In this document: positions 45,037 through 55,025 of the stretch, one piece after another
Numbering within the stretch: position 1 is the first letter of the stretch
How the letters are laid out: each line of letters starts with the position of its first letter
Assembly: GCF_038443385.1 (NCBI RefSeq)
Contig: NZ_CP151726.1
Coordinates: forward strand, 2,852,001-2,916,000
Direction: 5' to 3'
Origin: Stieleria varia
Lineage (GTDB): Bacteria > Planctomycetota > Planctomycetia > Pirellulales > Pirellulaceae
Length of the DNA: 64,000 nucleotides
Notes under the pieces: generated by a model
The model's database searches: none
Told to the model about the DNA's origin: nothing
What the model saw: only the letters and a program-made list of their open reading frames with translations
Position numbers and translations under genes: made by a program

Positions 45037-47058
45037 TCACTTCTCGGCCAACATGCGATTCATCTTGTCCTGGATCGCATTGACGCGAGCAGCAATGGCA
45101 TCGTGTGCGGCCTTGGCCTGATTGGCTGCCGCCGTTGCTTCGGCGACCTTTTGCTGCAACGGAGGAAGAGTTGCAGCTAGTTTGTCCGCTTCGGCTTTCT
45201 TTGCAGCAGCAAGCTGCTGTTGCTGACCCACTGCGGCAACGGCACCGATTCGCTCACGACGTTTTCCGGCCAACGCAAGCAAGTGTTTCGCGAGAGCTTC
45301 TTCAGCTACCGCCATTTGGTCGAGCAGGTTGGCGTCTTTCTTCAAGTTGACTTGAGCGACGATCAAGGCGTCTTGCAGTTCTCGCGACGTTGCCGTCAGC
45401 GGGCCGAGTTCCCCGTCGATCGCGGCGCGTTTCGCATCGTTTGCTTTGGCAGCCGCGTCGGCATCGGCAGACTGTTTTTGCAGAGCAGCGATTTGAGCGT
45501 TCAATTCGTCAACCGGTTTTTGTGCCGCTGCAACGGCTGCTTGTGCGGCATCCCACGCGGCCTTGGCGGGCTGCAACTCTTGCTGGACGGATGCGAGGGT
45601 GGTTTTGACCGATTCGATACGGGCTTCGATCGGAGGCGGGTTAGCGGCCAAGTTTTGTTTTTCGTCCGGGTTCTCGGCGTTGGCCGTCAGAACGTCGCCA
45701 TTCCAGTCGCCGTAGATGACTCGCTTGCCATCGTGTGTGATCACGACTTCCAGGACATCTTCGCTGCCTGCGCGGAATTCTTTGATCAGGTTGCCGCTGG
45801 GGTCCCAGAGCTTTGCGCGGTCGTCTTTGCCTGCGGTGGCGACGCGACCTTGGTGATCAAACGAGACTGCCGTTGCGCCGCCGCCATGGGCATCGATCGA
45901 CTTGACCACGTTCCCCGAGTTGACGTCCCAGAGCTTTACCGAGCCATCCAAACTGGCGCTGGCCAATACATTGGAGTCGTCACGCCATGAGAGCGAACGA
46001 ACTGCATCCTTGTGGCCAACCAAGTCGAGGTAGAGACGTCCCGTTTCGGCTTCCCAAACACAGAGGCCTCCGGAGCGATCGCCTGATGCGATCAAGACAC
46101 CGTCGGGGCTGTAGGCGACGGAGTAGATCCAGTCGGTGTGTTTCTTGATGTCAAAAAGTTTTTCGCCGTCGGTGGCGTCAAAAATGCGAAGCATCTTCAG
46201 TGGGCCTCCCATCGCGACGCGATTCATTTTGTCGTTGACGTCGGCGTCAAAGACGGTGTCGAGTTCATCGCCGATCTCAGCGACTCGTTCACCCGTCTTG
46301 ACGTTAAAAATCACCGCGGTGCCTTTGAAGGAGTGTTCGCCACCGCCGACGATCAGATAGCTACCGTCACGGCTGAACCTCAGCGACTGGGCGATGCCAT
46401 CGGGATAGGGCAGGATGCCGAGCAACTCATTGGTGTCGGTGTGGTACATCACGATTTGTTTTTGTCCGGCGATCGCAATCAGCGGTGCCCAGGGGCTGGC
46501 CGCGAGTGCTGTGATGGCGGCGGCCCTCTCGGTGACCACGGGGACACTTTGTGGAATGGTTTCCGGCATTGCGGCTGGGCCTTCAGGTTTACCGCCTGCG
46601 GAGGAAGTGAAGGCGAGTGCGTTCTTCTTCTTGGCCTTTGCCTTGCTGCCGCTGTTTTCCAATACTCCGCCTTCGATCCAAGCGCGGATCACGGCGAGTT
46701 GCTCAGCGGGCAACTTGTCTTTTTCAGGAGGCATGACCGGCGTGTCATCGTGATTGACCAATTGCCACATTCGACTCGCTTCGGCATCGCCATCGTCGTA
46801 TACGATCTCGCCGCTACCGCCGCCTTCCATCAGTGCGGTAAAGGTGTCCAACGCCAGGCCACCCTTCTTGTCACCTTGATGATGGCAGTTCAGGCAGTGC
46901 TGACGCAGGATCGGCTTGACGTCGTCCTCGTAGGTGACCTTCTTCACTTCGCCTTCGGGTGATTTTTGGTCCTCAGCAACGAGCACGCTGCTGAACACGG
47001 AACCGACGAATGCGAATACGAGACTGAGCGTTTGATAGTGGCGCATGGGGAGATGCAA
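45037..47058 (-). CDS. Cytochrome-c-domain WD40 protein with coiled-coil tail
   Basis: The 673-residue product has a signal peptide (residues about 1-28), then a PSCyt1-type domain with haem motif CLNCH (55-59), followed by HQGDKKGGLALDT. WD40 blades fill about 170-460 (DWIYSVAYSPDGVLIASGDR; HKDAVRSLSWRDDSNVLASA; DGSVKLWDVNSGNVV). The tail from about 480 is a long Ala/Lys/Glu/Gln-rich coiled coil. ATG 47058 is used; ATG 47046 is possible. It is the last gene of a minus-strand operon. The haem and propeller are exported; the redox partner and role are unknown. Confidence 0.88.
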   Translation of the reverse strand: MHLPMRHYQTLSLVFAFVGSVFSSVLVAEDQKSPEGEVKKVTYEDDVKPILRQHCLNCHHQGDKKGGLALDTFTALMEGGGSGEIVYDDGDAEASRMWQLVNHDDTPVMPPEKDKLPAEQLAVIRAWIEGGVLENSGSKAKAKKKNALAFTSSAGGKPEGPAAMPETIPQSVPVVTERAAAITALAASPWAPLIAIAGQKQIVMYHTDTNELLGILPYPDGIAQSLRFSRDGSYLIVGGGEHSFKGTAVIFNVKTGERVAEIGDELDTVFDADVNDKMNRVAMGGPLKMLRIFDATDGEKLFDIKKHTDWIYSVAYSPDGVLIASGDRSGGLCVWEAETGRLYLDLVGHKDAVRSLSWRDDSNVLASASLDGSVKLWDVNSGNVVKSIDAHGGGATAVSFDHQGRVATAGKDDRAKLWDPSGNLIKEFRAGSEDVLEVVITHDGKRVIYGDWNGDVLTANAENPDEKQNLAANPPPIEARIESVKTTLASVQQELQPAKAAWDAAQAAVAAAQKPVDELNAQIAALQKQSADADAAAKANDAKRAAIDGELGPLTATSRELQDALIVAQVNLKKDANLLDQMAVAEEALAKHLLALAGKRRERIGAVAAVGQQQQLAAAKKAEADKLAATLPPLQQKVAEATAAANQAKAAHDAIAARVNAIQDKMNRMLAEK

Positions 47059-47090
47059 ACTGAGGCAATGGGGAGGGTGATCGTGGACGA

Positions 47091-49613
47091 TCAGTGGTTA
47101 AACACAAACTCTCGAGAATTCAGGACCGCCCAGAAGATGTCTTCCAGTGCAGCGGCCTTGTTCTCTGCTTCTGCCACCCCCGGCAACAAATGATCCAACT
47201 CGGTTTGAGTCGGTTTTCTGGACAAACAGCGGACGTAGATCCGCTCAACGACCTGCTGTTCGGTCATGCCCTCATCCTTCATCCATTTGGCGATCTTGCC
47301 ACCCGCAGCCACTTTGCTGCTCACCGAACTGCCGTTGAGCAAATGCAAGGCTTGCGAGAGCGACGGGTCGGTGGACGCTTCGCAATCACAAACGGTGGCC
47401 CGCGGTGCGCGACCAAACGTGGTCAGGAAGTAATTGCTGGTGCCGCCATCAGCGATTTGTACGGCGCGAGCACCCAGTGGCAGCCCTTGGAACTTGTCGG
47501 GCGACTCCGTCACCTGCGAAATGCAATCGAGCATGCTTTCCGCTGGTATACGTCGAATAACGGCGTGGGCGTAGTTGCGATTGTCGTGCGCGTTGGTTTC
47601 GTTGGTTGCGGTACTGCGTTGATAGGCTTGACTGGTGCAGATGTCGCGAACCAAACGCCGGAAATCAAAGTTGTACTCGATCAACTTTTGGCCCAGCGTG
47701 TCGAACAATTCTGGATTGCTCGGTGGATTGCTGACACGAATGTCGTCGACTTGATCAACAATGCCGACACCCATGTAGTGAGCCCATACGCGGTTTGCGA
47801 TGGACTTGGCAAAGAACGGGTTTTCAGGACTGGTCAACCACTCGGCGACGACTTCACGACGGTCCTTGCCTTTGGTGTCCGCTGGACCACCGCCGAGGAA
47901 GGTCGGCTCAATGGGTTTCTTGGTCACCAAGTGGTTCACTTCACCACCACCGCGGTTGTAGATCACTTGCTCGCGATAGTCCTCGGCGTTCTTGCGACCG
48001 ACCTGTGAAAAGAACGATGCGAACCCGTAGTAGTCATTCATCGTCCAGCGGTCGAACGGATGGTTGTGGCACTGGGCGCATTGGGTTCGGATTCCCATGA
48101 AGACCTGGGCGACATTCTCAGCCGTCTTGAGTGTGTCGCGTTCGATCTCGTAAAAGTTTGTCGGTGGCGAGTTGAAGGTACCGCCAGTGCTGGTCAGCAA
48201 CTCACGAACCATTTGGTCGATCGGCACGTTGCGAGCAAACTTGTCCGTCAGCCAGTTGGCGTACAAGTAAGCCGATTTATAGCTGACTTGATTGCTGCTC
48301 TTGATCATCAGCAACTGAGCAAACTTCATCGCCCAAATTTCGCTGAACTCCTTGCGTTGCAGCAGTCGATCGACCAGCGCCTCTCGCTTATCGGGAGCGG
48401 CATCGTGCAGGAATTCGCTGTACTCACCTTCGGTCGGTAGCAATCCGGTGATGTCGACTGTCACTCGACGAATGAACTCTTCATCGGAGCATTGACCGCT
48501 GGGCACGATACGCAGTTGTTGCAGCTTTTTGCCGACGAGTTGATCGACGTAGTTGCCTGTGATCGGGGGCGGGTTGTAGACAAGGTCTTTGGGCAACGCC
48601 AGGACTTGGCTGCCGACGGTGTGGGTATCGAAGCGAGCCATCACGAAAGCTTCGCCGCGACGTCCTGCCGTCACGTTGCCCGCGTCATCGATCGCAGCGG
48701 TACCTGAGTTGTTGGATGTGAATGCGGCGAGCCGCGTCACGTCGCGTGTGGTGCCATCGCTGTAGGTGGCAACGGCGACGAATCGCTGGGTGGCACCTTC
48801 GCCCTCGATGACGGCTTGGGATGGATAAATATTGACTTCAGTGACCGTCGGAGGCTTGTTGTCCGCGGCATCGGCCGGTGCGCCATTGGACAACCACTCC
48901 AGGATCGTGGCGTAATAGTCGCTGTCGGTACCGAACAGCTTTCCACCGGTGTGGGGAACCGCTCCGATGGACTTTTTCAGGAAAAGGCTTTCCGAGGGCA
49001 CGGCCAAGTTGATGCGACGAACGCCGATCTCTCGCGTGATTCGGAAATAGTCTCCCGCAGGATCAAAACCGAACAAACTCAAATTGAATCCGTCTTTACC
49101 GCGTGCGGCACCGTGACAAGATCCGGTGTTGCAACCCGATCGGGTCAACACCGGCATGACGTCTTTCTCGAAGCTGATCGGGTGCTTGGTCGTCGCGTTG
49201 GTTACCTCGATCGGAATCTTGACCGTGGTTCCCAAGTACTTGGCGACCAGTTCCGTGCTGCCATCGGCGACGGGCAATAATTTGAATCCATCTCGACGGA
49301 CTTTGCTCTCATCGGCGATGCTCCACTCGACGCGATCGCTCGCATCCTCGGTCACCCCGTCGTCTCGTTGCAGCACGGCGACGAAGGATTGGAAGTCACG
49401 AGCCGAGCCGAGCTTGATCGCTGGCGGATAAACCGACAGTTGCGGCGGCTTGGGCGGATTGGCCGGCGGCGTCGCACTGGCGTCGGCCGGCTCGGCAGAC
49501 GTTGCGACGCTGGAGTGGAGAGCAGAGCCGATCAAGACCATGGAGGCAATGATCGTGGCGGGCAGCCAAGCGGCAAAGCGAAATCGGTGAGGCATGCAGT
49601 GTTGCAAGTTCAT
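47091..49613 (-). CDS. DUF1549/DUF1553 protein with Ig-like domain and CX4CH haem site
   Basis: The 840-residue product has an N-terminal leader (hydrophobic about 14-35), a Big_2-like Ig segment (about 58-140), and a haem-type motif GCNTGSCHG (Cys 161 and 166, His 167), in which four residues separate the cysteines instead of two. A second Ig-like segment lies near 255-340. DUF1549 (about 360-560, with FMGIRTQCAQCHNHPFD) and DUF1553 (about 580-835) follow. It is the third gene of the operon, 107 bases after the PPC gene. The CX4CH form is common in planctomycete members but is unusual for c-type cytochromes in general. The catalytic role is unknown. Confidence 0.9.
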   Translation of the reverse strand: MNLQHCMPHRFRFAAWLPATIIASMVLIGSALHSSVATSAEPADASATPPANPPKPPQLSVYPPAIKLGSARDFQSFVAVLQRDDGVTEDASDRVEWSIADESKVRRDGFKLLPVADGSTELVAKYLGTTVKIPIEVTNATTKHPISFEKDVMPVLTRSGCNTGSCHGAARGKDGFNLSLFGFDPAGDYFRITREIGVRRINLAVPSESLFLKKSIGAVPHTGGKLFGTDSDYYATILEWLSNGAPADAADNKPPTVTEVNIYPSQAVIEGEGATQRFVAVATYSDGTTRDVTRLAAFTSNNSGTAAIDDAGNVTAGRRGEAFVMARFDTHTVGSQVLALPKDLVYNPPPITGNYVDQLVGKKLQQLRIVPSGQCSDEEFIRRVTVDITGLLPTEGEYSEFLHDAAPDKREALVDRLLQRKEFSEIWAMKFAQLLMIKSSNQVSYKSAYLYANWLTDKFARNVPIDQMVRELLTSTGGTFNSPPTNFYEIERDTLKTAENVAQVFMGIRTQCAQCHNHPFDRWTMNDYYGFASFFSQVGRKNAEDYREQVIYNRGGGEVNHLVTKKPIEPTFLGGGPADTKGKDRREVVAEWLTSPENPFFAKSIANRVWAHYMGVGIVDQVDDIRVSNPPSNPELFDTLGQKLIEYNFDFRRLVRDICTSQAYQRSTATNETNAHDNRNYAHAVIRRIPAESMLDCISQVTESPDKFQGLPLGARAVQIADGGTSNYFLTTFGRAPRATVCDCEASTDPSLSQALHLLNGSSVSSKVAAGGKIAKWMKDEGMTEQQVVERIYVRCLSRKPTQTELDHLLPGVAEAENKAAALEDIFWAVLNSREFVFNH

Positions 49614-49720
49614 GGATCAGGATCCCGAGAGGGAAGTGAATCACGCGAGTGATTCTGGGGGGGCCGAAATCTGGTGGTTGATAAAAATCAAAGGTTGCGA
49701 GTTGCCTCGCGAGCCTTGGA

Positions 49721-52159
49721 TCACTCTTGGCTTTGAAGTCGCAATTGCTCAAGTCGGCTAAGAACCTTGGGCGCCTCTGGCTTTGGCGGTTGCGGTTCGG
49801 CCGGCTTTTCGACTTTGGGTTCGTCGACTTTGGGTGGTAACGGCTTGTCGATTCGCAGTTCGCCGGTCCCGGTGGTTTGCAGCATCGTTTCACCGTTGGC
49901 GGTGACCTTTGACTGACAAACCAACGTCTTGTGCTTGCCGACTTTGGCGTCAGCGGGAATGACCAATGGGAACGTCACCGACGTTGCGTCTTTGGCGATC
50001 TTTTGAGTCGCAGCGGGACTGGTCACGCCGGCGGGCAATCCGACCAATTCAACTTCCGCCTCGCCTTCGAACTCTCGCAGAATTTCCATGGTGAGCGTGT
50101 AGTTGATTTCCGTGCCCAATTCGCCGGCTGCTTTGGGAAACTCGTACTTGAACAGCGAGTCCTGGACTTCCAGCATGATTGGCAGAGTGCTGCACACGGT
50201 CGAACCGATCGGTGTGGAGTAGGTTGCGACGAAAATCATCGGCCAAGTCCCGATCGAAGCACCACCGTTGGCGGTCATCGGGATCGTGCACTCGGTCTGG
50301 CCCTTGTCGATATACCGGCTGTTATTCACTCCGATACCTGGAGGATTGTAGAGCGTTCGGAAACTAACCCGTCCGTCGAAACCTTCCTTGCGAGTCAGCT
50401 TGACGACGATGTCTTTGCTGCCGTTTCTCAGGATGGGTGTCTTGGGTTGGACGACTTCGACGCTAAAGGGAGCTTCGTCAGTGACCGCCATCGCGGCGCG
50501 TGGCGTGACGTATTCAAACATGCCACGGCGATTTTGGCCGAGCACCAACTTGTGCGTTTGACTCAGTGTTCCAAAGACCGTCGGGCTCTTGTCATCACCC
50601 TTGGCGTTGATCGTGTACAACGACGCACTGTGCTTGGCATCGGCAGCTGCGGTCAACAACACGGGGACTTCTGGGCGACCCGCGGGAACGGGAAAGGTCG
50701 TTGCCGTCACGCCTGCGGGCAGGCCATCCAGGCTCAAACTCACTTCGCCGTTGTACTGATCGCGACCGACCGCGACCATCATCGCAGTCTGTCCGCCGAT
50801 CGGAACGGAAACCACTTGAGCTTCGTCACGACGCAGCTCACTGAGTGTTAGCGAAACACTCGGTTGCGGTGTGGTGACTTCGATTCGGTAACAGTGTTCA
50901 GGGCTGCCGCCACGCAAGTGATCGTAGATTCGGACACTGTGCAATCCGTCTTCTTTGGCTGTGAAATCCAGGAACGGATCGATCTTGCCGCGGCTGTCGT
51001 CGGACGACACCAGCGTGGCACCTTTGGGATCAAACACGTTGAGCACGGCGTCGAGTGGTGAACGCAGGATTTCACGGGCAAAGACTTCCACGCGGTAGCG
51101 TGTGTCCTTCTTGGCTTGAAAACGGAAACAGTCGTAGTCGTCTGGCTTCTCCACCACGCCGCACAGTGCACCTGGCACAGTGACCTCGGGTGCCTTCATA
51201 CGGTCATCGTTCGGTTCGACTTCCATCGCAACGGGTAATTCGTTGACGCGAACCCAGTTCGGCGAAGGGCTGATGCCGTTTTCATTTTCGGTGATGACGC
51301 CCCATCGATCCAGAGGTTCGCCTGGCAGTTGGACTTCCGCGTTGATCACCTTGTGTTCGTCGTCGATCAACTGTGCCTTCAGAATCGAGCCGGGTGCTCC
51401 ACCGGCGGGGAGCACGGCAACGGGTCTTGGGAACGTGCCGACGTGCAATCGATACCCGCACACGCCACTGCCCAAGAAGGAACTGTCACGGACCAGGATC
51501 GTGTACTTGCCATCTTTCTCGGCGGTGTACGAGCAGAATCCGTCTTGTTGCAGCAAGGCACTGTCATCACTGGTGGCGACTTCGAATCGTCCTTCATCCA
51601 GAATGGCGATGTAGGGATCGAGAATGTTTTGATTGTTCAGTGAAAAGGCAAGACGGATACCTTCGATCTCGACGTTGATTTTCTGCCCTGCTTTGAGCTC
51701 CACTTGAAAATGCTCGACGTCTTCTCGCTGAACGATTCCTTCCACCGTGGAGTTGAGCGGGATCGACTGGGGGGCGGCGAATTCGTTATTGGGCTCGACT
51801 TCCTCGATCACCGGCATCGTCCCCACGCCCAGCAAACGCAAGTTCGCGATTCCGCTCTTGGTGACCAGACGGATGGGATAGAGTCCCGGTGCCAAGTTAT
51901 CCGCTGCCTTGAGTTTGACCTCTGTCGTCTTGTCGTCCACCGCTTTGACTTCCAGGATCTCGATCCCCGGCAAGTCACAGATCACCTCGGACGCATCTGA
52001 AAGTCGATCACCTTTGAGGGTCACGACGGTCTCGGTTCCTCGCACCACCCCCATCGGTTTCAAGCTCGTCACGATGGGCAAGGCCGCCATCAAATGAGTC
52101 GAACAGAACACGGCAACCAGAGTTGCGATCATCGAAAGTGTTACGTGGCGAGTCTTCAT
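49721..52159 (-). CDS. Exported protein with pre-peptidase C-terminal domains
   Basis: The ATG at 52159 gives 812 residues and a signal peptide (MKTRHVTLSMIATLVAVFCS); the frame open to 52279 is not needed. An IPT-like segment (about 40-110) is followed by two pre-peptidase C-terminal (PPC) type domains, recognisable from EVEPNNEFAAPQSIPLNSTV with VEHFQVELKAGQ, and EVEPNDDRMKAPEVTVPGAL with YDCFRFQAKK. The tail is Pro/Lys/Glu-rich (PLPPKVDEPKVEKPAEPQPP). PPC domains bind or help fold secreted enzymes. It lies between DUF1501 and DUF1549/DUF1553 genes in the same direction and is likely co-exported with them. No catalytic domain is visible. Confidence 0.85.
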   Translation of the reverse strand: MKTRHVTLSMIATLVAVFCSTHLMAALPIVTSLKPMGVVRGTETVVTLKGDRLSDASEVICDLPGIEILEVKAVDDKTTEVKLKAADNLAPGLYPIRLVTKSGIANLRLLGVGTMPVIEEVEPNNEFAAPQSIPLNSTVEGIVQREDVEHFQVELKAGQKINVEIEGIRLAFSLNNQNILDPYIAILDEGRFEVATSDDSALLQQDGFCSYTAEKDGKYTILVRDSSFLGSGVCGYRLHVGTFPRPVAVLPAGGAPGSILKAQLIDDEHKVINAEVQLPGEPLDRWGVITENENGISPSPNWVRVNELPVAMEVEPNDDRMKAPEVTVPGALCGVVEKPDDYDCFRFQAKKDTRYRVEVFAREILRSPLDAVLNVFDPKGATLVSSDDSRGKIDPFLDFTAKEDGLHSVRIYDHLRGGSPEHCYRIEVTTPQPSVSLTLSELRRDEAQVVSVPIGGQTAMMVAVGRDQYNGEVSLSLDGLPAGVTATTFPVPAGRPEVPVLLTAAADAKHSASLYTINAKGDDKSPTVFGTLSQTHKLVLGQNRRGMFEYVTPRAAMAVTDEAPFSVEVVQPKTPILRNGSKDIVVKLTRKEGFDGRVSFRTLYNPPGIGVNNSRYIDKGQTECTIPMTANGGASIGTWPMIFVATYSTPIGSTVCSTLPIMLEVQDSLFKYEFPKAAGELGTEINYTLTMEILREFEGEAEVELVGLPAGVTSPAATQKIAKDATSVTFPLVIPADAKVGKHKTLVCQSKVTANGETMLQTTGTGELRIDKPLPPKVDEPKVEKPAEPQPPKPEAPKVLSRLEQLRLQSQE

Positions 52160-52286
52160 AGGGCGGGCAGTCTTGCGAGGTAGGGTCGTCGTCGAGTCCA
52201 GAAGCTCGACACGGTGATTCGTGTCGAGCGACGTGTCAGAGTTCACGCGGACGAGTGGAAGCACCGCCGCGTTGAACACGATCGGA

Positions 52287-53588
52287 TCAAACCATCAACG
52301 GTTCGATCAGTTTGCCACCGTCGACGATTTCGATCGGGCGGTCGCCGGGAGCCATCAATTCTTTGTCGGCAACAATGCCGAGCAAACGGTACATGGTGGT
52401 CGCCAAGTCGGCGGGCGAAACAGCGTTTTCCTCTGGTTCGGCTGCGGTGGAGTCCGATGCACCGTAGACCATGCCGCCTTTGATACCGCCGCCAGCCAGC
52501 ATCACGCTGAACACCTTCGGCCAGTGGTCGCGACCTGCATCGGGGTTGATCTTCGGCGTGCGTCCGAACTCGCTGCTGACCATGATCAATGTTTCGTCCA
52601 GCATGCCACGCTCGCTCAAGTCATCGATGAGGGCTGACAGAGCGACGTCCAACGGGGGCATCGTGTTCTTGAAGCTCGACGTGATGTTGGCGTGCATGTC
52701 CCATCCGCCGTAGGTCAATGTCACCAGTCGCGTTCCGGCTTCGACCAATCGGCGAGCCATCAACAAACGCTGACCGGCTTGGTTGCGGCCGTAACGGTCA
52801 CGCATCTTGGCGTCTTCTTTTTCCAGATCAAACGCTTCTTTGGCCGCCGGGGTGTCCAGCAAGTCGAACGCACGCTCATAGAACGTATTCATCGCGTTGA
52901 CGTTGTCGGCCGGTGAGGCGGCAGCGAACTGGTTGTTCACTACGTTCAGAGCAGCCTTGCGTCGCATGAATCGTTCTGCGTCGACGCCGCCGGCCAAGTC
53001 CAAGTCACGGACCTTGAAACCGTTCTGCGCCGGGTCGGCTCCCAACGCGAATCCGCCGTAGCTGCTGGGCAAGTAGCCCGTGCCCGCAAATTCGTTGGGG
53101 ACGTTTGGAATGCAGACGTAGGGAGGCAGGTTGTTTCGGGGGCCGAACTCGTGGCTGATGACCGCGCCGAAACATGGGTAACGCAGCGCCGGGCTGGGCT
53201 TGTAACCCGTGAACATATTGTGCGTGCCACGCTCGTGGGCCGCTTCGCCGTGCGACATCGAGCGAATCACGCTGAACTTGTCGGCACGTTTGGCCAACTG
53301 TGGAATCACTTCACTGAACACTTCACCCGTGTTCGTCTTGATCGTTCCCATCTCGCCGCGATATTCCATCGGGCTGTATGGCTTGGGGTCAAACGATTCT
53401 TGTTGAGCCATACCGCCGGGCAAGTAAACGTGGATCACGCTTTTTGCCTTGGCTTCGACAAAGTCATACTGCTTTTGCTCAGCCATGGCCTGACGCATCA
53501 GCAACTCGGGCAACGAAAGACCGAGTCCGCCAAGTGCACCCGCAGTAAGAATTCCACGACGGCTGAGAGAGTTTCCGCGACAACGCAT
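52287..53588 (-). CDS. DUF1501 protein, first gene of the four-gene operon
   Basis: The 433-residue product begins MRCRGNSLSRRGILTAGALG, a Tat-type leader (RRGIL). The start is confirmed by GGAG eight bases upstream (read on the minus strand from 53597-53600). The DUF1501 body contains KSVIHVYLPGGMAQQESFDP and, near the end, ETLIMVSSEFGRTPKINPD and DHWPKVFSVMLAGGGIKGG. It heads a likely operon of DUF1501, PPC, DUF1549/DUF1553 and WD40-cytochrome c genes (intergenic gaps about 127, 107 and 32 bases). Similar gene sets are a planctomycete hallmark. The chemistry is unknown. Confidence 0.9.
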   Translation of the reverse strand: MRCRGNSLSRRGILTAGALGGLGLSLPELLMRQAMAEQKQYDFVEAKAKSVIHVYLPGGMAQQESFDPKPYSPMEYRGEMGTIKTNTGEVFSEVIPQLAKRADKFSVIRSMSHGEAAHERGTHNMFTGYKPSPALRYPCFGAVISHEFGPRNNLPPYVCIPNVPNEFAGTGYLPSSYGGFALGADPAQNGFKVRDLDLAGGVDAERFMRRKAALNVVNNQFAAASPADNVNAMNTFYERAFDLLDTPAAKEAFDLEKEDAKMRDRYGRNQAGQRLLMARRLVEAGTRLVTLTYGGWDMHANITSSFKNTMPPLDVALSALIDDLSERGMLDETLIMVSSEFGRTPKINPDAGRDHWPKVFSVMLAGGGIKGGMVYGASDSTAAEPEENAVSPADLATTMYRLLGIVADKELMAPGDRPIEIVDGGKLIEPLMV

Positions 53589-54181
53589 TCGAGTTGCTCC
53601 GAATCAATGGGATGTGGGCTGTTCGCTTACCGACCGATCTTAGACGTCAACATGGTTGTTGCCGAGGAAGCGGTTCGGATTCGATTCGCGTCATCAAACG
53701 AGAATCGCGATGAACGTTTTGTTTGAACATCAGGGCCGACAAAGGATTCCTGACGCATGGTTAGGTGGGACCTGAAACTGGATAGCCGCAGGGAGCGCAT
53801 CGTTTCGGGCTTGTGTGGTGGGGTGGAGGTGGGATGAATCGGAGGTCTCAGGATAATCGCTAGACTGAACTGAAACTCTCCAAATCGCACTCCAGCGTAT
53901 CGACGGACAGGCGTCTCGTCAAATCACGCTGGTCGTATCAATCGTATGTTTGGACCTCAAATATTGAGTCCAACCCCCTATGAACGGTCCTTCAGGGGGG
54001 GGTGGACTCGGAAAATCAGCAATTTCTTCGCTGATCGGCAATTTTTTTCGGTCCCCTAGGGGAAAAGGACTTCTTGGGTCAAAACGGCCGCAGGCTCCAG
54101 GGCAGACTTGCCAAAAAACGGCCCAGAAAACTACCCTTGGAAACTTCACAAAGGATTTCACCCCACCATGTCTCGGATTCT
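53589..54181. other. Divergent intergenic region, no gene seen
   Basis: These 593 bases lie between the divergently read operon at 53588 and the glycosyltransferase at 54182. No frame has family features. The glycosyltransferase frame runs back to 54074, but its first residues are Lys/Arg-rich and uninformative. I see no repeat from the families above, and no promoter boxes that I would defend. Confidence 0.45.
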
Positions 54182-54916
54182 GTGACACACTCCAGCGATG
54201 CTCGCGTCCTGATCGCCGTTTGCACCTACCAGGAGGCCGGCAACATTCGGCCTTTGCTGGCATCCCTGAGGAGCTCGCTGCCTGATGCTGACGTGCTGAT
54301 CGTGGACGACGATTCGCCCGACGGGACCGCCGATCTGGTCAGGCAGGTCGCCGCCGAGGACTCAGCGGTCCGTTTGCTGTTGCGGACGGAGAAGCGAGGA
54401 TTGGGCAATGCCATCCAAGCCGCCATCGGCGTGGCGATCGACGACGGCTACGACTTCTTGCTGAATCTGGACGGCGACCTGAGCCATGATCCGCAGAGCC
54501 TGCCGAGATTGCTCGATGTCGCGGTCAACGACCCTGAAATCGACGTCGTTGTCGGATCGCGTTACGTGGACGGTGGACAGATCGTCGGATGGCCGCTGAG
54601 GCGTCGATGGATGAGCCGTTTGGTCAACCGCTTTGCCATCACGATGCTCGGATTGCCGGTCCGCGACTGCAGTGGCTCGATGCGATGTTATCGCGTCAGT
54701 GCGTTAGCGAAACTGAAACCAGAGAGTCTGCGATGCCAAGGCTATGCGTTGTTGGAGGAACTGCTCGTTCGACTCAACGCCAACGGTTCCAGGATGGTCG
54801 AAGTCCCGATCACCTTCACCGAACGCCAACGCGGCCACAGCAAGCTGACGCTCGGTGAGGCCGTCCGCTCCGTCAGTTCCATGATCCGGTTGGCGTTGAA
54901 ATCCAAGTCGGTGTGA
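54182..54916 (+). CDS. Dolichol-phosphate mannose synthase-like glycosyltransferase (GT2)
   Basis: GTG 54182 gives 244 residues, the usual size for DPM1-like proteins without membrane helices; an upstream TTG at 54074 would add a basic, unconserved extension. The GT2 motifs are RVLIAVCTYQEAGNIRPLLA, VLIVDDDSPDGTADLV and the metal site LLNLDGDLSHDP (about residue 95). The acceptor-side block is SGSMRCYRVSALAKLKPESL, and the end has QRGHSKLTLGEAV, as in other synthases. These enzymes transfer a sugar from a nucleotide to a polyprenyl phosphate; the product may feed GT-C enzymes such as the GT39 protein at 23930. That link is inference. Confidence 0.88.
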   Translation: MTHSSDARVLIAVCTYQEAGNIRPLLASLRSSLPDADVLIVDDDSPDGTADLVRQVAAEDSAVRLLLRTEKRGLGNAIQAAIGVAIDDGYDFLLNLDGDLSHDPQSLPRLLDVAVNDPEIDVVVGSRYVDGGQIVGWPLRRRWMSRLVNRFAITMLGLPVRDCSGSMRCYRVSALAKLKPESLRCQGYALLEELLVRLNANGSRMVEVPITFTERQRGHSKLTLGEAVRSVSSMIRLALKSKSV

Positions 54917-55025
54917 GTTTATTTTCGAAATTTTGTGACAGAAGTCTCTGAGATCCCCGTAGCCCCCGCAGTGGCCGAATTTCCTGGCATCTGCATCGCT
55001 ACGTCTTCGAATGGGAATCTCATCG

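Noticed and set aside
47094..48008. Plus-strand frame of 304 codons
   Set aside because: It is antisense to the DUF1549/DUF1553 gene; no family features.
49931..50851. Plus-strand frame of 306 codons
   Set aside because: It is antisense to the PPC-domain gene and rich in Arg, His and Gln; no family features.
54074..54181. N-terminal extension of the DPM1-like gene
   Set aside because: The extra 36 residues are basic and not part of the fold; GTG 54182 gives the normal family length.
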